A stretch of 64,000 nucleotides of DNA from Methylorubrum rhodinum. GTDB taxonomy: Bacteria > Pseudomonadota > Alphaproteobacteria > Rhizobiales > Beijerinckiaceae. Of the stretch, positions 33,226 to 42,319 are shown piece by piece. The notes beneath the pieces were generated by a model. That model was given only the letters and a program-made list of their open reading frames with translations. It was not told where the DNA came from and ran no database searches. Location: NCBI RefSeq assembly GCF_014199935.1, contig NZ_JACHOP010000013.1:1-64000 (forward strand). Direction: 5' to 3'. A program made the translations under genes and the position numbers. Position 1 is the first letter of the stretch. Each line of letters begins with the position of its first letter.

Positions 33226-33513
33226 TTAGCCCCGCGCGCGCTGGGCCGCCGCGAGGGCGAGGAGGCGCTGCGTCCGGAGCCGACGGTCGGCCTCGGCGCG
33301 GACGGCCTGCGCACGGATGGTCGCCATCTCCTCCGCCATGACGCGGTCGTAGACGAGCCGGGCGGTGCGCGCCCTGATCGCGTTCGCGGCCGCACGGTCT
33401 GCCTGGCGCACGGCACGGTCCCGGGCGAGGGCCCCGCCGAGGCCCAGGGCCATACCCTGCATGGCGCCGTCGAAGGAGCCGACGACCTGAGAAGCGGTGG
33501 TGTGGTAGGCCAT
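33226..33513 (-). CDS. Hypothetical Ala/Arg-rich protein, 95 aa
   Basis: The start MAYHTTASQVVGSFDGAMQG has GGAG nine bases upstream. A Gly-rich segment (GMALGLGGALARDRAVRQAD) leads to a long basic helix that could form a coiled coil. Function is unknown. Confidence 0.55.
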   Translation of the reverse strand: MAYHTTASQVVGSFDGAMQGMALGLGGALARDRAVRQADRAAANAIRARTARLVYDRVMAEEMATIRAQAVRAEADRRLRTQRLLALAAAQRARG

Positions 33514-33781
33514 CGGGGCGTCTCCTGCAGCGGGTGTGTCCAGGAGATCGCAGCTCTCGAATCCGGCCTCAAGAGTCCCCCACCGGAAGGCTGTGAACGG
33601 GGTGAACAAAGCCCTGGCCCCAGGGGTAAACATGCCCCTGAGATCTCACCGTCTCCTGGCGAATGCGATCCCGTTACTCCGTCGTACGGCACGCTCCCAC
33701 GCCTCGGGCGCACGTCGCAGAGCCTCGGCGTACGTCACGCCGGGAATGGCGGGATGCAGGGCGCGGCCCCACGTTGAGGGC

Positions 33782-34231
33782 ATGTTCAAGGTCAACGTCA
33801 CCGTCGACACCAGCCAGTTCTCCCGCGAGGTCGACGCCATGGTGGCGGAGGACCTCGTCCCCTACCTGGCGAACGTGGTCGACCAACTCGCCGACGGCGC
33901 CATCGCCGCCCTGGTGGAGGCGCAGGCGGCGATCATCGACCGCCCCAAGCCCTTCACGCAAGCCGGCTGGCGGAAGGGCAAGCCGAAGCCCGGCCCGGGC
34001 GGCTCGGTCGTCACCGACGTGCACCTGCTGCCCATCCAGCCCGGCACGCCGCCCGCCTCGGTGTCCGGGAAGGACAGGTCGAGGCGGGGCACGTCGGGGA
34101 TGGCCAGTGGGGTCAAGCCCGGCGTCGTGATGGCGGCGATGGCCTGCGGCCGCCACGCCGCGACGGCGCCGGGGAGCGCATCGATGGAGGACGTGGCGAC
34201 CGGCATGGATCAGCCCTCGGTGGGCTCGTAG
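33782..34231 (+). CDS. Hypothetical protein, 149 aa
   Basis: The product starts MFKVNVTVDTSQFSREVDAM after a GAGG site. The N-terminal part reads like a phage minor-tail or head-completion protein (an opening beta strand followed by helix VAEDLVPYLANVVDQLADGA), but that is only a resemblance. The C-terminal third is low in complexity. Its end overlaps the convergent 56-residue gene by about 20 bases. Confidence 0.5.
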   Translation: MFKVNVTVDTSQFSREVDAMVAEDLVPYLANVVDQLADGAIAALVEAQAAIIDRPKPFTQAGWRKGKPKPGPGGSVVTDVHLLPIQPGTPPASVSGKDRSRRGTSGMASGVKPGVVMAAMACGRHAATAPGSASMEDVATGMDQPSVGS

Positions 34232-34380
34232 TCGTCCGCCTCTTCCATGACGACGATCTTGGCGGGCATGTCCGCGATGGAGGCGGCGGCAACGCGGCGA
34301 GCGGCTTCCTCGCGCGTAAGCGGATTCATGAGGTGCGGGTCGTTGACGTAATCGTATGTGTGGAGCGTGACGCTGGTCAT
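34210..34380 (-). CDS. Small hypothetical protein, 56 aa
   Basis: The short frame MTSVTLHTYDYVNDPHLMNP ... EEADDYEPTEG has good codon use and an acidic tail. No family recognised. It lies downstream of the 144-residue gene on the same strand, after a gap of 140 bases. Confidence 0.45.
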   Translation of the reverse strand: MTSVTLHTYDYVNDPHLMNPLTREEAARRVAAASIADMPAKIVVMEEADDYEPTEG

Positions 34381-34520
34381 GGGTGCCTCGATGCGTGGAC
34401 GGGCGCCCGCCTCACGATGGAGGCGGGGAGCCCGATACGCCACGCAGGCTCCCCTGGCAGGCTGCCAGGACCGCCATGATGGCGGCCTGAGGCGACCCTG
34501 CTGGGACCGCGTGCATCCCG

Positions 34521-34955
34521 CTATTCCCGCGTCGGGGCCGGGGGCTGGGCGGGGCGCAGGAGCTTCCGGTTGAGGGCCGCGCTGGCGTGCTGCCGGTCCC
34601 ATCCGTGCTCCTCGACGAGGGCCTGCATGGCGACGCCGAGGATCGGCTCGACGCGCACGGCGATCTTGTCGAGGGACTCGCCATCACGCATGCGCTCGTA
34701 GACCTTGCGCTGGCGGAGGATGGACCTCAGTCCCTGCACGATGGCGGCATCAAGCTCGTGGGCGCGCTTGGCCTTGTCCCTGGCGCGCTGGGCGCGCCCG
34801 CGGGCCTTCGCCTGGGAGACGGTCAGGCGGGTCGCGGGGGACGGCGCCCGGGGCGCGTCCTCGGGCACGTCGTCGACGTCGACATGCTCGAAGCCGAGGA
34901 GCTCATCGGCGAAGGCGGTGGCCCAGGCGGCCCGGTCGGCGGATGCGTCGGTCAT
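34521..34955 (-). CDS. Hypothetical protein, 144 aa
   Basis: The start MTDASADRAAWATAFADELL gives an acidic N-terminus (HVDVDDVPEDAP) followed by a basic helical stretch (KARGRAQRARDKAKRAHELD) and VYERMRDGESLDKIAVRVEP. The basic segment suggests nucleic-acid contact. It lies downstream of the polymerase-like gene on the same strand. Confidence 0.55.
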   Translation of the reverse strand: MTDASADRAAWATAFADELLGFEHVDVDDVPEDAPRAPSPATRLTVSQAKARGRAQRARDKAKRAHELDAAIVQGLRSILRQRKVYERMRDGESLDKIAVRVEPILGVAMQALVEEHGWDRQHASAALNRKLLRPAQPPAPTRE

Positions 34956-35036
34956 GGGAGCATCCTGCAGACCAGCGTCGCATGGCACCAGAAACAAAGA
35001 AGCCCGCCGGCGCGAACGCAGCAGCGGGCTTCCCTC

Positions 35037-37010
35037 TTACCGTGGTGCGGTTCGAGCCTCGCAGGAGGAGGCCTGAATGTAGCCCGCCGCGACGCGAGGA
35101 ACAACATGCCATCCCACGGGGCGCGCCTCGGGGGACAGGTGCGCCCACGGGTCTCGACCGGCCGCCATCTCCTGCATGGCGTAGGGGCGGCGCAGGCCAC
35201 CGGCCACCATCACGACCTCGCCGTCGAGGGTCATGGTGCAAGGCAGCGGGTCGAGGTCGTGCCAGGCGGTGTCGGACACGAGGATGGGCTCCAGGGCGTC
35301 GAGGACGAGGTTGAGGGTGGCAGGGGTGTGAGGTTCAGGAGAACAGCCCGAGACGGCCCAGGGGACGGCAAGGACGGGCAGAACAGGCGAGGCGGTGCGA
35401 GGTTCCGAGGAGGGAAGAACGGCAAGCCCACGCCCATCCCAGGGCGAGGTGCGAGGTTCCGAAGGAGAGGCGACGGACCGGGACGAAGTATGGGTTTCAA
35501 GACCCCGGATACCCACCAAGGCAGGGGGATCCGCCAAGGCGCAGGAAAGCCCGCGAGCCGGGGTAATCCCACCAGGGCAGGGAAGACCCGTCAGGGCCGA
35601 GGTATCCTCCCCAGGGCCGGGGATACGCCCCGGGACCGGGGTATCCAAGACCGGCGCAGGGACGACCACCGGGGCGAGGGTATCCTCGGGCTTCGCCAAG
35701 GGGTTTCCCGGGCAAGGGCTCTCATTTGTGGGAACGACTACCCCCGAAACCCTTGTCAGACCTGAATAAAGCTCGACGCGGGTTTGGTCGAGAACGGCCT
35801 CCATGTGAGCCTTCACGACACCCTCGTTCGACCGGCCGACCATGAAGGAATCGTGCACCGGGAGGACCGAGACGCCGTCCTTCCGGCACCGCTTCATGAC
35901 CTGGAGACACATCCTGGAATCGACGCCCATGAGCCGGATGCCGGCGTCGGAGCCGATGTGGCGGGCGATGGGGCGGTTGCGCTCGATCAGGGCCTCGATG
36001 AGGGCACCGGTCTGCCGCCGCCCGTGCTTCCACTTAGGAGTGCCGTCGTCAGCCTCCTCCTCGCGCTTCGCCAGCAGAGCCTCGACGGCGTCCCGGCGGG
36101 TCGGGGCGTTGATGGCGACGTTGAGGGCCAACTTGCCGTCGGACCTCGACCAGCGCCGTAGGTCGGCCACGTAGGGGTCGTGGGCCAGCGCGATGCCCTC
36201 CATCGCATATAGAAGCGTCGGGTGCAGGGCGCTGAAGTCGGGCTCAATGATGAGCTCGTTGTTGATCATGAGCTCCCGGCGCCGGGCCTTGGGCAGGTTC
36301 TGCCACCAGCCGTAGAGGCGCCCGTTATGGTCGAAGCGCTCGCGGCTGAAGATGCGCACGACCATGGGGTCCGTAGGGACGACGGTCGCCCAGGTCACCT
36401 TGCCGCTCGGGCGGACCTTCCGGGCACGCCAGGCGTAGGGGCCGCGCTCCAAGTCGGCCGGATCAGCCTCAGGGTCGACGCCCACGCGGATGCTGCGCAG
36501 GGCCTCGTTGACGGCCTCGGTCTCGCGCACGATGCGACGGGCGCGCTCGGTGTCGGGGATGTCGAGGAAGGAGCCGTCCTCGCGCCGGATGACGACGGGG
36601 ACCTTGGGGCCGACGTGGCGGATGGGCATGTCGCCCACGAGCTCGACGAGTTTGTCCGAGGCCCAGAAGGCCGACTGCATCGGCGTCTTCTTCAGGTGGG
36701 CGCCGGGCTCGGCCTTGGCGTGCCAGATCTTGCCCGTGCCTTCGAGGGAGTCGATCAGGCCGCACACCAGGCGGCGGCTGTATGCCATGCCGGTGTAGCG
36801 GGGGGCCGCGGCGTACCAGTCGTTTCGGCGGCTGTAGGAGATGCGGCGGTTGGCGCCGAGGCGCTCGACCACGGCGCCGGCGATGATGCTGGCCTTTGCC
36901 AGGTCCTCGCCGCGGCGCGTCGAGCGGTAGACGCCGGCCCGGTCGAGGATGCCGAGGTCGGTCTGCCAGTGGCAGTCCAAGGGGCGGTCGTCGCCCTGCG
37001 AAAATGACAT
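35037..37010 (-). CDS. Palm-domain polymerase-like protein with a Pro/Gly-rich tail
   Basis: The 657-residue protein has sequence features of the family A DNA polymerase / T7-type RNA polymerase palm. A motif-A-like IIEPDFSALHPTLLYAMEGI has its Asp at 258. A motif-B-like GKLALNVAINAP lies near 292-303. A motif-C-like VLPVHDSFMVG has His386-Asp387-Ser-Phe; HDSF is also what single-subunit RNA polymerases have. Conserved proteins of this kind occur on proteobacterial plasmids and islands, usually unannotated. After about residue 420 the protein becomes a 150-residue Pro/Gly/Ser-rich region of degenerate repeats, then a short ordered end. It could prime or replicate the island. Catalytic activity is inference. 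Confidence 0.65.
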   Translation of the reverse strand: MSFSQGDDRPLDCHWQTDLGILDRAGVYRSTRRGEDLAKASIIAGAVVERLGANRRISYSRRNDWYAAAPRYTGMAYSRRLVCGLIDSLEGTGKIWHAKAEPGAHLKKTPMQSAFWASDKLVELVGDMPIRHVGPKVPVVIRREDGSFLDIPDTERARRIVRETEAVNEALRSIRVGVDPEADPADLERGPYAWRARKVRPSGKVTWATVVPTDPMVVRIFSRERFDHNGRLYGWWQNLPKARRRELMINNELIIEPDFSALHPTLLYAMEGIALAHDPYVADLRRWSRSDGKLALNVAINAPTRRDAVEALLAKREEEADDGTPKWKHGRRQTGALIEALIERNRPIARHIGSDAGIRLMGVDSRMCLQVMKRCRKDGVSVLPVHDSFMVGRSNEGVVKAHMEAVLDQTRVELYSGLTRVSGVVVPTNESPCPGNPLAKPEDTLAPVVVPAPVLDTPVPGRIPGPGEDTSALTGLPCPGGITPARGLSCALADPPALVGIRGLETHTSSRSVASPSEPRTSPWDGRGLAVLPSSEPRTASPVLPVLAVPWAVSGCSPEPHTPATLNLVLDALEPILVSDTAWHDLDPLPCTMTLDGEVVMVAGGLRRPYAMQEMAAGRDPWAHLSPEARPVGWHVVPRVAAGYIQASSCEARTAPR

Positions 37011-37586
37011 GTGGGGTTCCAGCCTGCGAAGCCTCGCGACCGCCGAGGCACCACACCCGGCTCGCGAACCCCGCTAAGGTCCGCGCGTCGCAGGCTTTTT
37101 AGAAGAGGCCTCGAAGGCCCTGCGCAGGGGGCTCGGGCGCCCCTTCCCCTGACCCTAGGGGCCGGGGTCTAGCCGACCCGAGACGGCGCAGCGAATAGGC
37201 CTGCGCGGCGGCTTTGCGGAGTGACCTAGAATCCTTCGGTCGCGATCATCGACCCGCCAGCGGCCTTCCCCGGGCCTCCGAGGTTCCACGGGTGCGACGC
37301 CATGCCGCGATTTTAGCATCATCGATAGGCCATCCGGTCCTCCGAGCGGCTCCGCGACTCACGGCAGCGGGCGCTGCGCCAACACGATCACGCTCCCGCG
37401 CCAACCCCCGCTCCTGCGGTTACCCTCTTTCGAGGTACCCTGCCTCTAGCACCGGCGCAGACCTACGATTCGTGTTCCATCGGTGAGGCTTAGGGCATGT
37501 TCCAAGGCGACCTCGCGCTCGAGGTCTGGGAATTCCCGGATGACTACCCGAGGGCGCACAGGATACGCGAGGCTTGCCGTGATCCC
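37011..37586. other. Non-coding stretch between polymerase-like gene and E2-E1-JAB gene
   Basis: About 576 bases without a supported gene. It must hold the promoter of the leftward polymerase-like gene near 37020-37100. GC-rich segments such as gaccctaggggccggggtc could fold, but no clear terminator or RNA was recognised. Confidence 0.4.
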
Positions 37587-39833
37587 TCATCCGACCTTTT
37601 CGGCCAGCACCACGTTCAGCCCGTCGTCGCCGAGGATCAGCGACAGCCCGGGCAGGCTGTCCAAGGCGGTGTCGATGGCCGTGTGACAGAGTTGGACGAT
37701 GTCGGTGGGACTCGGGTCCACGGGATATCGGGAGGGGTGCGAATGCCACTCCCCGACGTACCGGACCATGTCCATGACCCTGGCCATCTTGCCGGTCACG
37801 TCGTCGGAAAGGCCCTCGATGCCCCTCTCGAACGCGGCCGGCGTCCCCCTGCTGTCGGGCGGAGGCGGCAAGGATTCGACGATATGGATCTTCCGCGCCG
37901 AGCCATCGACCACGCCGATGACGGAGCCGCCGGTCTCGGCAGGTAGGGCGCCCTCCCGCATGCCGACCATCGCGGACCGCACCTCGGCGTCGATGGTGAT
38001 CTCCCATCCGACGAGGCGGTGGCGCTCGACAGGGGCGACGACCGGCGCCGTGACGGACACGCCGCCATCCGCGGCGAGGGTCCAGATGCCGATTGAGGGG
38101 CCGGGGGCATCCAGGGCCCGCGCGAGGCCCATGGCGGCCAGCGACGACAGAAGGGCGACGCGAGTTTCCGGGACGCGGTTCGTCACCGCCCGACAAGCCC
38201 CCGTGTAAGCGTATCTCTCGCCCGTGGCCGTAAGGTGTCGCTCCAGCGTGGGGATCAGCAGCACGGACCGATAATACTGGGCCTCAAGGTCGCGCAGCGT
38301 GATCGAGCGATCCTCGGGCTCGACGAGGACCACCGCGGCTTCGGCGGAGGGATTGAAGAAGATGCTTGCACGACGGCCCGGCACGGCGAGGTCGGAGAGA
38401 TGTCGGCTCGCCGCGACCGAGGCCGAGGCGTCGATGACGACCGCAGCCTGCGCGAGCGCATCGCCGAGGTCGTCGGCGTGGGGCCCGGGACGGAGGACGT
38501 TGCAGCCGATGACCCTCGTGACCGGGCCGGCTGCCGTGGGCTGGAAGACGGCGTTCAGGTGATGACCGAGCGCGGCCGCCTTCACTTGCCCGACCTGCAT
38601 GGCCCCCAGCGTGTGACGTGCCAAGTTGTGGGGCAGCAGCCGGTCGTCGTCGACGATGCACCACTCGTATCGTCCCTCCCGGACGAGGCATTCGGCGACG
38701 TGGGAGCCAATGGCGCCTGCCCCGACCATGACCACCTTCCGCGCGTCCTCCGCCTGCCGGCCTCCCAAGGTGGCGGCCAACCCCGCGTCGAACGCACGAT
38801 GGACCTGCGCCATCTCCACGACGCATCCGGCCAACTGCGTGCCGTCGACGTCGCGTGACGGGATCGCACGGACGAAACCGGATGCCGCGTTCGCATCCTG
38901 GTCCGGGAGCAGGACGCCGAGGGCGACCCCGACCTCGCCGACCGTCTTCTGCGTGATGAAGACCCGGAGGTCGATCAGTCCCGGACGGTCGCCGTTCGGA
39001 GCGACGACCGGCATCGCGACGATCAGGGCCAGCGCCCCGTTGAGGCGCGCCCGGTCCTTCGCCTCCGACCCGGCCCAACGCCTCACACGTTCCTGGAGGT
39101 CGGGGATGATCGAGACGCCGCGGTCAGCAAGCACCGCAGCGAGCGCTGCCAGATCGCGCGGGGCCCGCCGCATTCGGGTCATCCGCTCCGGGGGCACGGT
39201 ATAGGCCACCGGGATGATGCGGCCCGCGTCCGCGCTCCTCGGCATGGAATCGATAGGCAAAACCATCAGGACGTCGGGATCGTCATCGCTGGTTCTGAAA
39301 CCGACGAGCTCCACGTCGTCCGTCCCGGACAGGACGGAGGTCGGCACGACGAGCTTCAGGGGAGAGAGCCCGAAGAAGGGGTCCACGGGTTGGTGGGGGT
39401 CGTGCAATTCGCCTCGGGCGGCACGCCGGAACCAGAGGTGGACGCGCTGCAGCAGTTCCGCCGGGGACCAGGTCAGGCGCGCCTCGTCCCAGGGACGGTC
39501 GTCGATGCACATGGCGGAGGGAAAGCCTTCCGGCACCAGATGTTGATGCTCCGTGTCCGGAAAGTCCTCCCGAAGCATCACCACGAAGGGCATGGCCTCC
39601 TCGGCGCCAAGGGCGATGCCGATCCTCTCGATCCTTTCGATGGGTACGACGGGCCGCTGCGGCACCCCGGTCGCGATATCGACGAGGAGCATCTCCGGGC
39701 CGGCGGGATGTCGGCGCGCCTCGACCACGCTGGCGATGTCCGGGGCCGTGCGCATGTAGGCGTCGATGGCCCTCGCCTGCCTCGCAACCAAGTCGCCGAC
39801 GGAGATGACGGCCCACTCGTCGATCCAGGCCAT
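37587..39833 (-). CDS. E2-E1-JAB fusion protein (ubiquitin-like conjugation/deconjugation)
   Basis: The 748-residue protein joins three modules. Residues about 1-170 resemble an E2-like fold with a candidate catalytic Cys109 in FPSAMCIDDRPW. A linking region leads to a ThiF/E1 adenylyltransferase with the nucleotide loop VGAGAIGSHVAECL (371-377), IVDDDRLLPHNLARH (Asp395-397) and candidate thioester Cys547 in YTGACRAVTNRVP. The C-terminus is a JAB/MPN zinc peptidase with Glu633 (PAETGGSVIG) and GEWHSHP...PSPTD (His697, His699, Asp711). In type II CBASS the E2-E1 protein Cap2 and the JAB protein Cap3 are separate and act on the CD-NTase; here they are one chain. The ATG at 39833 has AGGG upstream; a TTG nine bases earlier is an alternative. 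It is the third gene of a leftward operon. Confidence 0.88.
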   Translation of the reverse strand: MAWIDEWAVISVGDLVARQARAIDAYMRTAPDIASVVEARRHPAGPEMLLVDIATGVPQRPVVPIERIERIGIALGAEEAMPFVVMLREDFPDTEHQHLVPEGFPSAMCIDDRPWDEARLTWSPAELLQRVHLWFRRAARGELHDPHQPVDPFFGLSPLKLVVPTSVLSGTDDVELVGFRTSDDDPDVLMVLPIDSMPRSADAGRIIPVAYTVPPERMTRMRRAPRDLAALAAVLADRGVSIIPDLQERVRRWAGSEAKDRARLNGALALIVAMPVVAPNGDRPGLIDLRVFITQKTVGEVGVALGVLLPDQDANAASGFVRAIPSRDVDGTQLAGCVVEMAQVHRAFDAGLAATLGGRQAEDARKVVMVGAGAIGSHVAECLVREGRYEWCIVDDDRLLPHNLARHTLGAMQVGQVKAAALGHHLNAVFQPTAAGPVTRVIGCNVLRPGPHADDLGDALAQAAVVIDASASVAASRHLSDLAVPGRRASIFFNPSAEAAVVLVEPEDRSITLRDLEAQYYRSVLLIPTLERHLTATGERYAYTGACRAVTNRVPETRVALLSSLAAMGLARALDAPGPSIGIWTLAADGGVSVTAPVVAPVERHRLVGWEITIDAEVRSAMVGMREGALPAETGGSVIGVVDGSARKIHIVESLPPPPDSRGTPAAFERGIEGLSDDVTGKMARVMDMVRYVGEWHSHPSRYPVDPSPTDIVQLCHTAIDTALDSLPGLSLILGDDGLNVVLAEKVG

Positions 39834-39838
39834 GGCGC

Positions 39839-40966
39839 TCAACCCTGGCGGGCGGGCTTGGAGGTGGCGGCGGTCGCGACGGTCGGGGCCGCAAGCACCA
39901 GGCCGATGCCGTAGCGGTCGATCTCGAAGCGCAGGAGCTTCGGTGGGTTTGCGGTCTGGTCCATGGTCACCATGAACGTCCCCAGCTTGTCGCCGACGAC
40001 GCGGCGATGGTGGTTGGCCGCCTGGCGGTGGGGCGGCTGGGTGGACTTGTCCTCAGGCGATCCGGGGAGCGGGATGGGCTTGCTCGGCGACACGATGGTG
40101 CAGCGGTTCCGCCCCTGGGTCTCGAAGAGCCATTTCACCTCGGGGACCGCCACGGTCTCGGTCAAACCGCGATCCGGCCCGAGGGACAGGTACGAGCAGT
40201 GGTGGAACAGCTTCAGCAGGTCCCAACGCAGGCGGTCGTCGTTTCCGTAGCCGCGTGTGATGTTCACGATCTCGGCCAGGACCGTATGGTCGACGTCCGA
40301 GCCGAACAACGCATACGATTCCTCCCCGCCGTCCACGAAGACGGCCTGGAAGACGATGCTGTCGCCGTTGCGGTCGTGGACCACGGTCTCGTCCTGTCGC
40401 CAGGCGAAGGGGCTGTGGACGAAGAATTCCACAGCCTCGGGGCCGTCCTTGGCGAAGCCGGGGACGAGCTTGCCGGCGTCGACGAACAGGTGCCTCCGGC
40501 TTTCGAAGTCCATGCCTTCCGCTTCCATCCACGACTTGAGGCGGTCGGCGCGGGAGAAAATGCGGATACCCTTCTTCTCGCGGAGGCGATGGCGCGCTTC
40601 CTGTCGGATGAGGCGGGCATCGCCGTCGAGGTTGGTTTCCGTCAGCGCACAGGCGGGCACCCAGAGCTCGTCGATCTCGACGCGGCCCTCCCCCTGGTAT
40701 GCGGTCGAATGCCGGAGCCAGAAGAACTCGCCCATGCGCTGGCAATGGTCGTCGTCGAGATGCGTGAAGCAGACCACGTCGAAGTGGTTCCGCCCCGCCC
40801 TGCGGAGCACCGCCCTCAACTCCTTGGCGAGGTCGCAGCGCTTCTCGTACGGATCGTCCGGATTGTGCTGGTTCCCGAAGTCGATGAGCAGCAACTGCTT
40901 GTTCGCGAGCTCAAGCAAGGTGCTGTCGGCGTTTCCGAGCGGATAGAAGGTCGCGTAGGCGGTCAT
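39839..40966 (-). CDS. Metallo-beta-lactamase-fold protein with an altered metal motif
   Basis: The 375-residue protein begins like competence/ComEC-type MBL proteins (YPLGNADSTLLEL, LLLIDFGNQHNP). It has VVCFTHLDDDHCQRMGEFFW, in which the usual H-x-H-x-D-H is H69-L-D71-D-D73-H74. A later DLLKLFHHCSYLS could supply further His ligands. Its substrate is unknown. Prokaryotic operons combining E2, E1 and JAB domains with an MBL-fold protein have been described in surveys of ubiquitin-like systems (from memory). The ATG follows AAGGAG by eight bases. It lies between the patatin gene (43 bases) and the E2-E1-JAB gene (five bases). Confidence 0.82.
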   Translation of the reverse strand: MTAYATFYPLGNADSTLLELANKQLLLIDFGNQHNPDDPYEKRCDLAKELRAVLRRAGRNHFDVVCFTHLDDDHCQRMGEFFWLRHSTAYQGEGRVEIDELWVPACALTETNLDGDARLIRQEARHRLREKKGIRIFSRADRLKSWMEAEGMDFESRRHLFVDAGKLVPGFAKDGPEAVEFFVHSPFAWRQDETVVHDRNGDSIVFQAVFVDGGEESYALFGSDVDHTVLAEIVNITRGYGNDDRLRWDLLKLFHHCSYLSLGPDRGLTETVAVPEVKWLFETQGRNRCTIVSPSKPIPLPGSPEDKSTQPPHRQAANHHRRVVGDKLGTFMVTMDQTANPPKLLRFEIDRYGIGLVLAAPTVATAATSKPARQG

Positions 40967-41009
40967 CTCGGCGTCTCCTTTTCCATAGAATTCGGGGCGT
41001 GCATTCCGT

Positions 41010-42275
41010 CTAGGAGCGCCAGTGAATGGTCCTCGGGAACAGGTCGGCCGAATGCGTCGTGAGGACCGTGTCGGCCACCTCGAAGCCGTGCCGAGCGATG
41101 CGTTCGAACGCGGCCGGCGTCATGGCCTTGAGGTCCGTGGGGTGGCCGAGTGCCGCGCGGACCTCGGCGTCGTTCAGGAAGGCGTCGTACTCGCGCTCGT
41201 CGCGCGAGCGTCCTTTCTTGATGTCGACGTCCCGGATCGACACGCCCATCTTAAAGAGGGCGCCGGCGACGACCTTCGCGTCGACGTCCCTCATGAACAT
41301 CCTGGACCTGAGGGCCCGGATCTGGTCGCTCGCGATGTCGAAGAGTCGGGGACCGGCAAGGCGTCCCCTGAAGATGGCCAACGGGGAGGCCGAGCCGTAC
41401 GCCGGGACCGGACCGGAAGCGTCGCTGCAGATGACGAACGCCGCCGGGTCCGGCGCCATTCCGGGCTTGTAGATCGCCTCCAGTCCCAGGTTCTCGTAGA
41501 CGCCCCCGTCCCAAAGCCCGATCCTGTCCGCGTCGGGTTGGGTCCGCTTCTGCGGCTTGCGCGTGGCGGGATCGGTCTGGAACCAGCCCTCCTTGGGCAG
41601 GTCGATCCAAAGGGCGCCCAGGACGTAGGGGACAGCTGCCGATGCCGCGACCGCATCCGCCAATCGGATGTCGGGAGCGTAATGGCGCCCGAACACCCAG
41701 TCCCCCATTTCCCTCGCTGAGAACCTCCAGCACTTGCCGCTGTGGAGCGACGTCGTGTTGATGAACCAGGCGGGCTTCTCCGGCAGGTCCCGCACGCGGC
41801 CGGAGACGCCCCAGCGCTCGACCAGGAGATCCGCGAGCACGCTGGCCCGGTGCGTCAGTATCCTTCGCCCGAAACGGAGCAGACCTCGCCATCCGACCGC
41901 GCGGAACGTGAAGAGGTCGACGGTCGTCAGAAGTTCGCGGAGGGCCGGGTATGTTCGTTCGAGGTAGGCTGCCGAGCCGGGCCACGCATGTTCGTTGAAC
42001 GACATGAGGGCCGAAACGAGCAGGCTTCCGCCGGATACGGTCGAAACGTGCGTGACCCTTTCCAGAAGGCCCTCCTCGGCAAGGCGTTTCAGCACCCCCG
42101 CATGGAAGGCCGCGGCGCGTATGCCTCCGCCGGAGAGCGCCAAGCGAATCGGCAGCACGGGTGGTTGGCCGGCCGACGTCGCGTCCGCGACGGTCGTGGC
42201 CGGCGGTTCCGTTCCATGCTCCCGGGACGTCGGGTCGGCTTCGCAGCCAGGCTTCGGGCCGTTCTCCGGCTGCAT
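41010..42275 (-). CDS. Patatin-like phospholipase
   Basis: This 421-residue protein has the oxyanion-hole motif LALSGGGIRAAAFHAG (from 46), the nucleophile elbow VSTVSGGSLL (Ser81) and the catalytic Asp in LWDGGVYENLG (D256). It therefore has the full Ser-Asp dyad of a patatin lipid acyl hydrolase. In CBASS the related CapV degrades membrane phospholipids when a cyclic nucleotide binds. Here it is the first gene of an operon with an MBL-fold protein and an E2-E1-JAB fusion, which makes an abortive-infection effector role plausible but unproven. No signal peptide is seen. The start has GGAG seven bases upstream and lies next to a divergent regulator. Confidence 0.9.
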   Translation of the reverse strand: MQPENGPKPGCEADPTSREHGTEPPATTVADATSAGQPPVLPIRLALSGGGIRAAAFHAGVLKRLAEEGLLERVTHVSTVSGGSLLVSALMSFNEHAWPGSAAYLERTYPALRELLTTVDLFTFRAVGWRGLLRFGRRILTHRASVLADLLVERWGVSGRVRDLPEKPAWFINTTSLHSGKCWRFSAREMGDWVFGRHYAPDIRLADAVAASAAVPYVLGALWIDLPKEGWFQTDPATRKPQKRTQPDADRIGLWDGGVYENLGLEAIYKPGMAPDPAAFVICSDASGPVPAYGSASPLAIFRGRLAGPRLFDIASDQIRALRSRMFMRDVDAKVVAGALFKMGVSIRDVDIKKGRSRDEREYDAFLNDAEVRAALGHPTDLKAMTPAAFERIARHGFEVADTVLTTHSADLFPRTIHWRS

Positions 42276-42319
42276 CGCGTGCTCCGGCTACGCCACCGTG
42301 GTAGCGAACCATAAAGTAT

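Noticed and set aside
37420-38196. A 258-codon minus-strand frame starting inside the E2-E1-JAB gene
   Set aside because: It overlaps the JAB domain in another frame and has no recognisable domain.
37587-42275. Classification as a standard type II CBASS operon
   Set aside because: No CD-NTase gene is present and the MBL-fold gene is not part of the standard set, so the known name was not applied.
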